Below are positions 26,458 through 34,696 of a stretch of 64,000 nucleotides of DNA, piece after piece. The stretch's first letter is position 1, and each line of letters starts with the position of its first letter. The translations under genes and the position numbers were made by a program. A model generated the notes under the pieces. That model did not search any database. It had not been told where the DNA came from and saw only the letters and a list, made by a program, of their open reading frames with translations. The DNA comes from Sinorhizobium meliloti 4H41 (GTDB lineage Bacteria; Pseudomonadota; Alphaproteobacteria; Rhizobiales; Rhizobiaceae): positions 930,001 through 994,000 of the forward strand of contig NZ_AQWP01000002.1 of the NCBI RefSeq assembly GCF_000375585.1, in the 5' to 3' direction.

Positions 26458-28010
26458 CGAGCGGCATTCACCACATCACCCTGATCGCCCGCAAGGTACA
26501 GGCCAACGTCGATTTCTATGTCGGCTTCCTGGGGCTGCACCTCGTCAAGCGGACCGGCGGCTACGAAGATCCCAATCAGTTGCATCTCTTCTACGGCGAC
26601 GCCGCGGGCTCGCCGGGCTCTCTCGTGAGTTTCCTGGTCTGGGAAGACGGCTCTCCGGGCCGGGTCGGTCACGGCCAGCCGAGCGAGATCGCCTTCGCCA
26701 TTCCGCCTGACAGCATCGGCTACTGGATGACGCGAGCGCTGAAGTTCAACATCCAGGCGACCGGCCCGTCGCAGGAGTTCGGCGAACCGGTCCTGCGTCT
26801 GAAGGACCTGGACGGCGTGATCGTCAAGCTGGTGGGAACGAACGCGCTTGCGGAGCCAGCGCCCTGGGCGGGAGACGACATCCCCGAAACGGACTCCATC
26901 CGCCGCTTACGCGGCGCGACGGTGCTCACGGAAAAACCGAAAGACACGGCGCACTTCCTTCAAAACCACTTCGGCTACACCGAGACGGGAGCGACGGAGA
27001 GCATCCGTCGCCTCACCTCCTCGTCCGGGGACGTGATCGATGTCCGCGATGCCGGCGGCTTCTGGAGTGCCGCCCCTGGTACCGGCACGATCGACCACAT
27101 CGCCTTCCGCGCCCCCGATGAGGCGACCGTGCTTGCGGTCAGAGCCGATCTCGAGCAGGAGCACGCCGGCGCCACCAATGCGCATGACCGGAAATATTTC
27201 TTCTCGCTCTATGTGCGCGAGCCCGGCGGTGCGCTCTGCGAGCTCGCTACGGACGGGCCCGGCTTTGCCGTCGACGAAGCTCCGGATGCTCTCGGCACGA
27301 CGCTGTTCCTGCCCCCGCATCTGGCGAGCGATCCCACGGCAACGCTGGTCAGGCTGCCGCAATTCGCGCTGCCCGGCGAACCCAGGGTGCCGCAGCGCGA
27401 GCTTCCTTTCATCCATCGGTTCCACCGTCCGGAGAAGGCGAACGATCGTACCTTCGTGCTGCTGCACGGCAGCGGCGGCAACGAAATCGATATGCTGCCC
27501 TTCGGCCGTCAGCTCGATCCGCATGCGACTCTCCTGGGCGTGCGCGGCCGCAGCACCGAGGAAGGCTTCCCGCGCTGGTTCCGGCGCTTTTCGATGACGA
27601 AATTCGACCAGCAGGACATTCGCTCGGAAGCGGAAGCGTTTGCCGCCTTCGTCGAGGGCGCGCGCGAGAGCTACGGCCTCGACCCGGAGAAGACCGTGTT
27701 CATCGGCTACTCGAACGGCGCCAACCTGCTCGCCGCGGTGCTGCATCTCCACCCGGGCATTGTCAGGAACGCGGTGCTGATGCGCGCGATGGCGGCGCTC
27801 GAAAGCGCGCCGGAACCGGACCTTGCGGGCACCAAAGTGCTAATGCTCACCGGCAAGGACGATCCCTACGGCAAGCACGCGCCGGAACTGAAGACGGCGC
27901 TCAGGGCCAGCGGAGCCGATTTCGAGGAAGTCGACCTCGATACCGGCCACGGAATAGGCGTCGAAGACATCGCCGTTATCCGGCCCTGGCTCGCGCAATC
28001 CGGCCTCTGA
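26454..28010 (+). CDS. ring-cleaving (VOC) dioxygenase fused to carboxylesterase-type hydrolase
   Basis: A 518-aa two-enzyme fusion. Residues 1-~300 form a two-repeat VOC dioxygenase like MhqO/LinE, with probable iron ligands His7 (GIHHIT), His215 (TIDHIAF) and Glu263 (CELATDGPGF). Residues ~330-518 form a complete alpha/beta hydrolase like MhqD: LLHGSGGNE (336-344), nucleophile Ser420 (GYSNGA), an Asp at 469-470 and His499 (DTGHGI). In Bacillus these are separate genes of the hydroquinone-response set. The GTG start has GGGAGG upstream and overlaps the SDR stop; upstream in-frame starts would lie inside the SDR gene. The hydrolase may process the cleavage product. Confidence 0.9.
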   Translation: MTSGIHHITLIARKVQANVDFYVGFLGLHLVKRTGGYEDPNQLHLFYGDAAGSPGSLVSFLVWEDGSPGRVGHGQPSEIAFAIPPDSIGYWMTRALKFNIQATGPSQEFGEPVLRLKDLDGVIVKLVGTNALAEPAPWAGDDIPETDSIRRLRGATVLTEKPKDTAHFLQNHFGYTETGATESIRRLTSSSGDVIDVRDAGGFWSAAPGTGTIDHIAFRAPDEATVLAVRADLEQEHAGATNAHDRKYFFSLYVREPGGALCELATDGPGFAVDEAPDALGTTLFLPPHLASDPTATLVRLPQFALPGEPRVPQRELPFIHRFHRPEKANDRTFVLLHGSGGNEIDMLPFGRQLDPHATLLGVRGRSTEEGFPRWFRRFSMTKFDQQDIRSEAEAFAAFVEGARESYGLDPEKTVFIGYSNGANLLAAVLHLHPGIVRNAVLMRAMAALESAPEPDLAGTKVLMLTGKDDPYGKHAPELKTALRASGADFEEVDLDTGHGIGVEDIAVIRPWLAQSGL

Positions 28011-28013
28011 GCG

Positions 28014-28571
28014 TCATGCCTTGCCGGCGACGTGATCGGCGAAGGCCTGTACGAAGCCGCGCAGCCTCTCCAGGGTCTGATCGTCCTTCAGCTGTCCGTC
28101 GCCGTCGAACAACGTATCGGCTTTCGGCACCATCAGCCGCTTGCCCGACCACATTTCGGCGCCGAGCGTCCGCATCACCGACAGCCAGGCGTTTTGGCTG
28201 AGAATGGTCCCGAAGCTTCCCGGAGATGCGCCGGCGAGCGCGAACGGCCGGCCGCCGAAGACCTTCTTTATGTCGGCTGGCGGGCGACTCAGCCAGTCGA
28301 TCGCATTCTTGAAAACACCCGGGACCGAATTGTTGTATTCCGGCGTGAAGAAAATGACGCCGTCCGCCGCGACGATCTTCTGCTTCAGCGCCTCCGCAGC
28401 GGCCGGAACGCCGCTTTCGGCCTCCACGTCTCCGTCATACAGCGGAATGCCATGCAAGGTCGCGGTCTCGAATTCCACCCCGTCCGGCGCCACCGCTTGT
28501 GCGGCCTTGAGCAATGCAGTGTTGAAGGAGGCCTTCCGCAGACTGCCCGATATGCCGAGAAGCTTGGTCAT
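28014..28571 (-). CDS. NADPH-dependent FMN/quinone reductase
   Basis: Flavodoxin-like reductase of 185 aa. The phosphate-binding loop is GISGSLRKASFN at the N-terminus, and the isoalloxazine-contact segment is FFTPEYNNSVPGVFKNAIDWL near residue 85. Family members (ChrR/YieF/NQR-like) reduce quinones, azo dyes and chromate by two-electron transfer. The ATG at 28571 is preferred over 28607 because it starts the fold directly. It is convergent with the fusion gene (3-base gap), with dioxygenase genes on both sides, which supports a role in quinone detoxification. Confidence 0.92.
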   Translation of the reverse strand: MTKLLGISGSLRKASFNTALLKAAQAVAPDGVEFETATLHGIPLYDGDVEAESGVPAAAEALKQKIVAADGVIFFTPEYNNSVPGVFKNAIDWLSRPPADIKKVFGGRPFALAGASPGSFGTILSQNAWLSVMRTLGAEMWSGKRLMVPKADTLFDGDGQLKDDQTLERLRGFVQAFADHVAGKA

Positions 28572-28704
28572 GAACGACAAATTCCTTTCGCTGGCGATGC
28601 CGCGCAAATCCCGCGTCAGTCAAAAAACTAGCGGGCTCGCGGCAAAAGGAAAGCCGGAATCGCTTCCGGCTCTTCATGTCGCGGCCCGGCGAGAACGGCA
28701 GCCG

Positions 28705-29658
28705 TTACTCCAGAGGCTTCAGTCTCGCCTCGATCTGAGCCCTCTTCGGCTCGAGGAACGGCGGCAGCGATAGGCTTTCGCCAAGGGTTTCCATCGGTTC
28801 GTCGACCGCAAAGCCGGGCCCGTCGGTGGCGATCTCGAAAAGGATGCCGTTCGGCTCGCGGAAGTAGAGCGAACGGAAGTAGAAGCGCTCGACCTCGCCG
28901 CTCGACGGCAGGCGGAACTCGCCGAGGCGCTCCGTCCACCGATGCAGCGTTTCGACATCCGGCGCCCGGAAAGCGACGTGGTGGACGGCGCCCGCCCCCT
29001 GGCGAGCGGTCGGCAGATCGGGCTGGACCGCTACATGCAGTTCGGCCGCCGGCCCGCCCTCGCCCATCGAGAAGACATGCACCTCTCCGACACCATCGGG
29101 CGACGGATAGCTCCGCAGTTCGGCCATGTTCATGACACGCGTCAGCACGAGCGCGGTGTTGCTGATGTCCGGCACGCTGATGGTGATCGGCCCAAGGCCC
29201 TTAATCTGGTGCTCGGCCGGAACCGCGCTCCTTTCCCAAGGGTGGGACGGCGCCATTCCACCGTCGTCGACGAGCCGGAAGCGCTGGCCCTCGCCGTCCT
29301 CGAAATCGAGGGAGATACGGCCGTCGATTTCGGCGACCTCGCCGGAAGCGACCTCCAACTCATCGAAACGGCGCTTCCACCACCGCACGGTTTCTGCGCT
29401 GCCGACTCGAAGCCCGGTCCGCGAAATGCTGTGCGTGCCGCGTCCTTCGGTTCCGACCGGCCAGTCGAAGAAGGTCAGATCCGTGCCGGGGGTCGCCTGC
29501 CCGTCGGCATAGAAGAGATGATAGGCCGTCGTGTCGTCCTGGTTGACGGTCTTCTTGACCAGGCGGAGGCCCAGCGTCCCCGTGTAGAAGCGCAGGTTCT
29601 CCGGCGCATTGGCGGTTATCGCGGTCAGATGGTGAATACCAGTCAGTTGCAAGCTCAT
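28705..29658 (-). CDS. ring-cleaving dioxygenase, MhqO-like VOC protein
   Basis: Two-repeat VOC dioxygenase of 317 aa. It opens with [20 protein letters not shown] (His10 as ligand), and later has [11 protein letters not shown] and the Glu-containing [13 protein letters not shown]. It parallels the first half of the 26454-28010 fusion throughout (both end the VOC part with GPGFAVDE and LPPFL/LPPHL) but lacks the hydrolase half. It lies upstream of the FMN reductase on the same strand with a ~130-base gap. It probably opens hydroquinone or catechol-type rings during electrophile stress. Confidence 0.92.
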   Translation of the reverse strand: MSLQLTGIHHLTAITANAPENLRFYTGTLGLRLVKKTVNQDDTTAYHLFYADGQATPGTDLTFFDWPVGTEGRGTHSISRTGLRVGSAETVRWWKRRFDELEVASGEVAEIDGRISLDFEDGEGQRFRLVDDGGMAPSHPWERSAVPAEHQIKGLGPITISVPDISNTALVLTRVMNMAELRSYPSPDGVGEVHVFSMGEGGPAAELHVAVQPDLPTARQGAGAVHHVAFRAPDVETLHRWTERLGEFRLPSSGEVERFYFRSLYFREPNGILFEIATDGPGFAVDEPMETLGESLSLPPFLEPKRAQIEARLKPLE

Positions 29659-29676
29659 GATTGCCTCCTATTCGCT

Positions 29677-29717
29677 ATGCTGCAGCGCCTTTTGCGTCAG
29701 TTGCGCGGCGCTGCAGG
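29677..29717. repeat. family 2 intergenic palindrome
   Basis: ATGCTGCAGCGCC at the left and GGCGCTGCAGG at the right form an inverted repeat around TTTTGCGTCAGTTGC. Related to copies at 1817, 59318 and 62427. It lies in the 158-base gap upstream of the dioxygenase gene. Confidence 0.7.
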
Positions 29718-29816
29718 GCGGGCATTTCGGTTGAGCACAATATCGATCCGACCGAGCGTTTCCAAAAGGGGGACGACGCGAACGGATTGTTCTCCGATTA
29801 AGAACGATCTGGCAGA

Positions 29817-30596
29817 TCAGCCGCGTTTCAAGTCCATGAGATAAGTATTCTCCGCCCGGGAAATGGCAAATGCCTGCGGGTCGATTTCGGCGAAGATCAG
29901 GGTTTCATCCGCGGAACCGGCCTTTGCCAGTGCCTGGCCATCCGGGGACGCTATGAGCGAGAGTCCCGCAAACGAAAACATGTCGTCCGAACCGCAGTGA
30001 TTGACATAGGCGACGAAGAGCTGGTTCTCGAAGGCCCGCGTCCGGATCATATGGTCGGTGATGAAAGTGCCGGACCATCCGGCCGGGAGGGCCGTCGGCA
30101 CCAACACCGCATCGGCACCCGCAAGCGCCAGGCGACGGACGTTTTCGGGGAACTCGACATCGTAGCAGATCAGCATGCCGCAAGTGACGCCGCGATGTTT
30201 GAACAGGCGTGTCGAGGGTTCCGCCGGCGTGAAGAGCGAACGCTCGTAATCGCCATAGAGATGCGACTTCCGATAGACAATCGGGGTGGCATTCGCGTCG
30301 ACATGGACGGCGCTGTTGTAAATGGCGTCCGCGTCCTGCTCTGCGAATCCGGCAACGATGGCGACGCCGGTTTGCAGCGAGATGCGCCCCAATTCTCGAA
30401 CGATCGGCCCATCCGCCGGCTCAGCGAGCCTGCGGATGGCTTCTCCCGCGCCGTAGCCGGTGATTGCGAGCTCCGGGGCGACGAGCAGGCTCGCCCCCTT
30501 CCCGCAAGCCGCGATCGCCGCCCGCTCGATGCGGGCGAGATTGGCGGCAACGTCGCCGCCAATGCTCTTCATCTGCAGGGCAGCGAACTTCATCAT
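29817..30596 (-). CDS. carbon-nitrogen hydrolase (nitrilase superfamily amidase)
   Basis: Amidase of 259 aa with the complete Glu-Lys-Cys triad: Glu42 (APELAITGYG), Lys110 (YRKSHLYGDYE) and Cys144 (GMLICYDVEFPE). It is shorter than typical N-carbamoylputrescine amidases (~290 aa). It ends the minus-strand operon agmatinase - binding protein - ATPase - two permeases - amidase, and overlaps the last permease by 4 bases. An action on 4-guanidinobutyramide or N-carbamoylputrescine would fit the neighbouring agmatinase-family enzyme, but the substrate is inferred from context only. Confidence 0.9.
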   Translation of the reverse strand: MMKFAALQMKSIGGDVAANLARIERAAIAACGKGASLLVAPELAITGYGAGEAIRRLAEPADGPIVRELGRISLQTGVAIVAGFAEQDADAIYNSAVHVDANATPIVYRKSHLYGDYERSLFTPAEPSTRLFKHRGVTCGMLICYDVEFPENVRRLALAGADAVLVPTALPAGWSGTFITDHMIRTRAFENQLFVAYVNHCGSDDMFSFAGLSLIASPDGQALAKAGSADETLIFAEIDPQAFAISRAENTYLMDLKRG

Positions 30597-31393
30597 TTTC
30601 CGTCCGACGACATGGCGCCGAGCAGCTTCGGCAGGTCTCCGAAGCGGGCGACGAGGCTGAAGATGACCGCGGCCGTCGTGACGAAGAGGATCGTCACGGA
30701 GGCCATGGTGGGCGTATAGCCGTAGCGAAGCGCGTTGAAGATCTTGATCGGCAGCGTCTCCATCGTGAAGCCGACGGTCATGTAGGCGACGATATACTCA
30801 TTGAGCGACAGCACGAAGGCGAAGGCATAGCCGGAAACGATATAGGGCAGGATCAACGGCAGAACGACGGTGCGGAAGACCGTGCGGTCGTCCGCGCCCA
30901 TCGTCGAGGCCGCCTCGACCAGCGAGCGGTCGATCGAGGTGAAGCCGAGAGACAGCGTGACGAGCGGCAGTGTCACGAAGAAGATCGCGTGGCTGACGAC
31001 GGCGGTCCAGGGCTGGCCGTAAAAGCCGGCCGTCGCCCAGAAGGTGAGCAGGCCGAGCGCGGTGATGACCGGCGGCAGCGTGAAGGGCGCGACCCCCAGA
31101 AGCTGGAAGATGTTCGCCCATGGCGCGACGCGCCGCCAGAGAAACCAGGCAAGCGGCAGCGCGATCGCGACCGCAAGTGCGGCGGAAAGGAGCGCCAGCG
31201 TCACCGAGGCAAAAAGCGCGCTGCGCCATTCGGGGTTCAGGAAGATTTCCCCGTACCAGGATGTGGAGAAACCCTGCGGGGGAAAGGCGAGCGTCTGCTT
31301 GGCGTTGACCGAGACGCCGGCGACGACGATCAGCGGCAAAGCGAGAAAGAGCCCGATCAGGGAGAAGTAGACCTTGCGGAAAATGGTGCTCAT
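30593..31393 (-). CDS. ABC transporter permease, PotC-like
   Basis: Inner-membrane permease of 266 aa with six membrane segments. The cytoplasmic EAA loop is EAASTMGADDRTVFRTVVLP (about residues 160-179). It resembles the PotC half of spermidine/putrescine transporters. It overlaps the other permease gene and the amidase gene by 4 bases on either side, so translation is coupled. Confidence 0.92.
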   Translation of the reverse strand: MSTIFRKVYFSLIGLFLALPLIVVAGVSVNAKQTLAFPPQGFSTSWYGEIFLNPEWRSALFASVTLALLSAALAVAIALPLAWFLWRRVAPWANIFQLLGVAPFTLPPVITALGLLTFWATAGFYGQPWTAVVSHAIFFVTLPLVTLSLGFTSIDRSLVEAASTMGADDRTVFRTVVLPLILPYIVSGYAFAFVLSLNEYIVAYMTVGFTMETLPIKIFNALRYGYTPTMASVTILFVTTAAVIFSLVARFGDLPKLLGAMSSDGK

Positions 31394-32244
31394 GCCGCCT
31401 CTCCCTTCCGTCCCGCGATGACCGTTAGAGCCACCAGCCCAAGCGTCACCAGGACGAGAAACACCGCCATCGCCGCGGCGAAGGGCATGTTGGACTGATA
31501 GATCGCCTGATCGGTGATGAGCACCGACAACGTCCAGTGCTGCGGCCGGCCGAGGAGTTGCGGCAGGAGATAGGAGCCGAGCGCGAAGATGAAGACCATG
31601 ATCAGCGTCGCGGTGATCGTGTTTCTCAGCGCCGGAACGACGACGGTGAAGAAGGCCCTGAGCGGCGAGGCACCGAGTGTGCGGGCGGCTTCCGTCAGTG
31701 TCGGGTCGAGGCGCACGAGCGCGGGGAAGAGCACGAGCACGGTATAGGGAAAGGCCTGATAGACCATGCCGGTCAGCACAGCGGCAAAACTCGGCGTGAG
31801 CGCCTTCGCCTCACCCATGAGCCCGAGCGCCACGAGGATGTTGGTAATGCCGGCCGTGCGCGAGAAAAGGGTGGACCATGCAAAACCGATGATGACTTCG
31901 GAGAGAGAAAGCACGGAGAGCAGAGCGACGAGCCACACGACCTGCACCCGGCGCGCCATACGCGTGAGTAGATAGGTGAAGGGCAGCGCCAAGACCACGC
32001 AGCACGCGGCGACCGCGATCGCCAGCATCAGGGAAAAGCCGAGCACGCCGCCGAAGAAGGCCGAGAGGAAGCGGGCATAATTGTCGTAGACGAAGGCCGG
32101 CGTATAGAAGCCGCCCTGCTGGCGCTGAAAGAAACTGACTGCGATCATCGTGCCGAAGGGCACCACGAAGAAGATCGTCAGCATCCCCGCGGGGAAGAGG
32201 ATCGGCAGGTAATCACCGAAGGTTCGGGGCGGTTCGCGTCTCAT
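31390..32244 (-). CDS. ABC transporter permease, PotB-like
   Basis: Inner-membrane permease of 284 aa. The first membrane segment (YLPILFPAGMLTIFFVVPFG) follows a short cytoplasmic N-terminus. The EAA loop is EAARTLGASPLRAFFTVVVP near residue 180. The last segment ends in GRKGEAA. It overlaps the ATPase gene and the next permease gene by 4 bases each. It pairs with the PotC-like permease to form the channel. Confidence 0.92.
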   Translation of the reverse strand: MRREPPRTFGDYLPILFPAGMLTIFFVVPFGTMIAVSFFQRQQGGFYTPAFVYDNYARFLSAFFGGVLGFSLMLAIAVAACCVVLALPFTYLLTRMARRVQVVWLVALLSVLSLSEVIIGFAWSTLFSRTAGITNILVALGLMGEAKALTPSFAAVLTGMVYQAFPYTVLVLFPALVRLDPTLTEAARTLGASPLRAFFTVVVPALRNTITATLIMVFIFALGSYLLPQLLGRPQHWTLSVLITDQAIYQSNMPFAAAMAVFLVLVTLGLVALTVIAGRKGEAA

Positions 32245-33278
32245 CTGGCGAGCACCACACAGACATCGGGCGGGAGAGCGACGCCGACCTGTTGGCCGAC
32301 CGTCACCTGCGGCCGGGCGCGCGGCGTCGAGACCGCCACGATCTGCCGGCCGGCGACATCGACGAATGTCTCGATCGTGCCCCCGAGGTCGCGCACGAAG
32401 GTCACCGTGCCGGAAAGCGCTCCGGTACCCGGCGCGGTCAGGTGCACGTCTTCCGGGCGGATCGAAAGCATCGCCTTCACCGCGCCCGGCGGCAATTGCA
32501 GGCCCGGCACGGGCTGACCGAGCACCGTCACGCGGCCCGAAGTGTCCGCCTCCGCTTCGATCAGATTGGTCTGCCCGATAAAATCGGCGACGAAGCTGTC
32601 GGCCGGCCGGCGGTAGATCTCGATCGGCGAAGCAGCCTGCCGGATCTCGCCGCCGTTCATGACCACGACCGTATCGGCCATGGTCATCGCCTCGCGCTGG
32701 TCGTGGGTGACGACGATGGTGGTGATGCCGAGCTTCTGCTGCAACTGTCTGAGCTCGACCTGCATCGCCTCGCGCAGCTTGGCGTCGAGCGCCGACAGGG
32801 GCTCGTCGAGCAGGAAGAGCTTCGGCGAAATCGCCAGCGCCCGGGCTATCGCCACGCGCTGGCGCTGGCCGCCGGAGAGCTTCGAGACCGGCCGGTCGGC
32901 ATAGCCCGACAGGTGGATCATCGAAAGCAGCTCGTCGACCCGTTTCCTCTGGTCTTCCTTGGGCGCGCCGCGGATGCGCAGCGGATAGGCGATATTCTCG
33001 CCGACGGTCAGGTGGGGAAACAGCGCCAGCGACTGGAACACCATGCCGAGATTGCGTTTATGCGTCGGAACCCGGGTGATGTCCTCGCCGTCGAGCCCTA
33101 TGGAGCCCGAGGTCGGCAGGTCCAGACCTGCGATCATGCGCAAAAGCGTGGTCTTGCCGCAGCCCGACGGCCCGAGCATGCAGACGAATGTGCCGTGCGG
33201 CACCATCAAGTCGACATCGTTGACGGCCCTGAACGACCCGAATTCCTTGACGACGTTTTGAAGGGCAAGTCCCGACAT
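32241..33278 (-). CDS. ABC transporter ATPase, PotA-like
   Basis: ATPase of 345 aa. Walker A GPSGCGKT is at residues 36-43, the signature LSGGQRQRVAIARALA near 135, and Walker B LFLLDEPLSALD after it. The C-terminal third is a TOBE-type regulatory domain (LSIRPEDVHLTAPG). The ATG at 33278 is preceded by GGGGAAC; an open frame continues upstream without family support. It is part of the polyamine-type importer and is separated from the binding-protein gene by 169 bases that hold a hairpin. Confidence 0.94.
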   Translation of the reverse strand: MSGLALQNVVKEFGSFRAVNDVDLMVPHGTFVCMLGPSGCGKTTLLRMIAGLDLPTSGSIGLDGEDITRVPTHKRNLGMVFQSLALFPHLTVGENIAYPLRIRGAPKEDQRKRVDELLSMIHLSGYADRPVSKLSGGQRQRVAIARALAISPKLFLLDEPLSALDAKLREAMQVELRQLQQKLGITTIVVTHDQREAMTMADTVVVMNGGEIRQAASPIEIYRRPADSFVADFIGQTNLIEAEADTSGRVTVLGQPVPGLQLPPGAVKAMLSIRPEDVHLTAPGTGALSGTVTFVRDLGGTIETFVDVAGRQIVAVSTPRARPQVTVGQQVGVALPPDVCVVLAR

Positions 33279-33407
33279 ATGTTCCCCGTTTCGCGCCTCA
33301 TGCGCGGATGTCACCGGCCACGTCAGACGCTGCCGCGGTGACACTTCCAAAATTCCAAATCAGCTTATCCCCAAACCGCTTCCGGTTTAAGGTCGCGCAA
33401 TACGCTG

Positions 33408-33433
33408 CGCCGCCCCGGGATACCGAGGCGGCG
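33408..33433 (-). terminator. intercistronic hairpin after the polyamine binding-protein gene
   Basis: CGCCGCC (33408-33414) pairs with GGCGGCG (33427-33433), 14 bases past the stop of the binding-protein gene. There is no T run, so partial termination or protection of the upstream mRNA, giving more binding protein than permease, is likely. A smaller AAACCG/CGGTTT hairpin follows at about 33373-33388. Confidence 0.5.
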
Positions 33434-33447
33434 GCTCATGGCCGGCC

Positions 33448-34527
33448 TCAGCCGACGATCAGTTCCGTCCACTTCTGGTTCAGCCAATCCGACTTCGTCT
33501 GGTAGAGATCGTAGCGCGGAACGATCGGCTCGATGTCCGAGGAGACGGCAGCGAATTCCTTATCCGTCAGATCGGTCGACTCGCGTTTGACCGTCGGCGA
33601 GGTGCCGACCTTGCGCGAGAGCGTCGCCTGAACCGCAGGCTGGCACATGTAGTCGATGAAGATGTGGGCTTCTTCGACCTTCTGCGACGCGCGCGAAAGC
33701 GCCCAGCAGCCGGAATCCTGGATGCCGCCCTCCTTGGGGAAGGTGGAACGCACCGGATGACCATCCGCCGCGGCAAGCCCCGTCACGTCGTGATAATATT
33801 GCCCCATCGGGATTTCGCCCGACTTCAGCGCCTGTTCGAACTGCGCTTCGTCGCGGTACCAGAGACGGACGTTCGGCTTCACTTCGGCGAGCTTCTCGAA
33901 CGCTTTGAGAATCCCCTCTTCCGTGTCGAGCGCATTGGTGCCGCCCATGAAGGTCTTGGCTGTCACTTCGAGCAGGAAGGAATTGGAGACCAGCGCCAGG
34001 AGGCCGAGCTTGTCGGCATTCGCCGGATCCCAGAACGCCTGCCACGAGGTCGGCGCCTCCTTGTAGACGTCGGTGTTGGTCACCAGCGTGATGTACCAGG
34101 AAACGGCGCCGATGCCGGCGATGCGGCCGTCCGGATATTTGTTGACGAAGCGGTCGAGCAGGTTCGAGCCGTTCTTGATCTTGGCCATGTCGATCGGCGT
34201 CCAGAGGTCGGTCGCCTGCCCTTTGAGCATCGCCACCTGAGACATCATGGAAACGTCGGCGGGCGCCTGACCGGCGCGGGCGGCCTGTTCGAGCTGGACG
34301 AGCCATGCCTCGCCGGTGGGCTCGGCGACGGATTCGATCGCGATGCCGGTCGCCTTGGTGAATTCGGGGAAGATGTTCTTGTCGAATGAGTCCTTGAAGT
34401 AGCCGCCATAGACGCCGACCTTCAGCGACTTGTCCTGCGCCCTCAGCACCGCCGGCATTGCCAGCATCGACGCGCCGGCAAGCCCCGCACCGAGCAGCGT
34501 GCGGCGCTTGATGGAATTGATGATCAT
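33448..34527 (-). CDS. ABC transporter substrate-binding protein, PotD/spermidine-putrescine type
   Basis: Periplasmic binding protein of 359 aa. The signal peptide (residues 1-30, cleavage after LRA) contains KRRTLLGAG, a Tat-like twin arginine. The mature protein starts SLKVGVYGGYFKDSFDKNIF as in family 1 polyamine-type binding proteins. The ATG at 34527 has AAGGAG upstream. It lies between the agmatinase gene and the ATPase gene on the same strand. Agmatine, putrescine or another guanidino/amino compound is the likely ligand, judged from the neighbours. Confidence 0.9.
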   Translation of the reverse strand: MIINSIKRRTLLGAGLAGASMLAMPAVLRAQDKSLKVGVYGGYFKDSFDKNIFPEFTKATGIAIESVAEPTGEAWLVQLEQAARAGQAPADVSMMSQVAMLKGQATDLWTPIDMAKIKNGSNLLDRFVNKYPDGRIAGIGAVSWYITLVTNTDVYKEAPTSWQAFWDPANADKLGLLALVSNSFLLEVTAKTFMGGTNALDTEEGILKAFEKLAEVKPNVRLWYRDEAQFEQALKSGEIPMGQYYHDVTGLAAADGHPVRSTFPKEGGIQDSGCWALSRASQKVEEAHIFIDYMCQPAVQATLSRKVGTSPTVKRESTDLTDKEFAAVSSDIEPIVPRYDLYQTKSDWLNQKWTELIVG

Positions 34528-34696
34528 CGCATGTCTCCTTTGTTTTTGGCGGATTGCGCCGCGTTCCCTTGTTCTAGTTGATTCCCTGCGCCCTTTGTCC
34601 CCGCTTCGCTTCAGCAAGGAAAATGATCTGGCAATAGATTATCGTGATCCGCTCGTGCCCGCCATGCGCATCGGTTTCGGATCGTTCATCCGCGCA

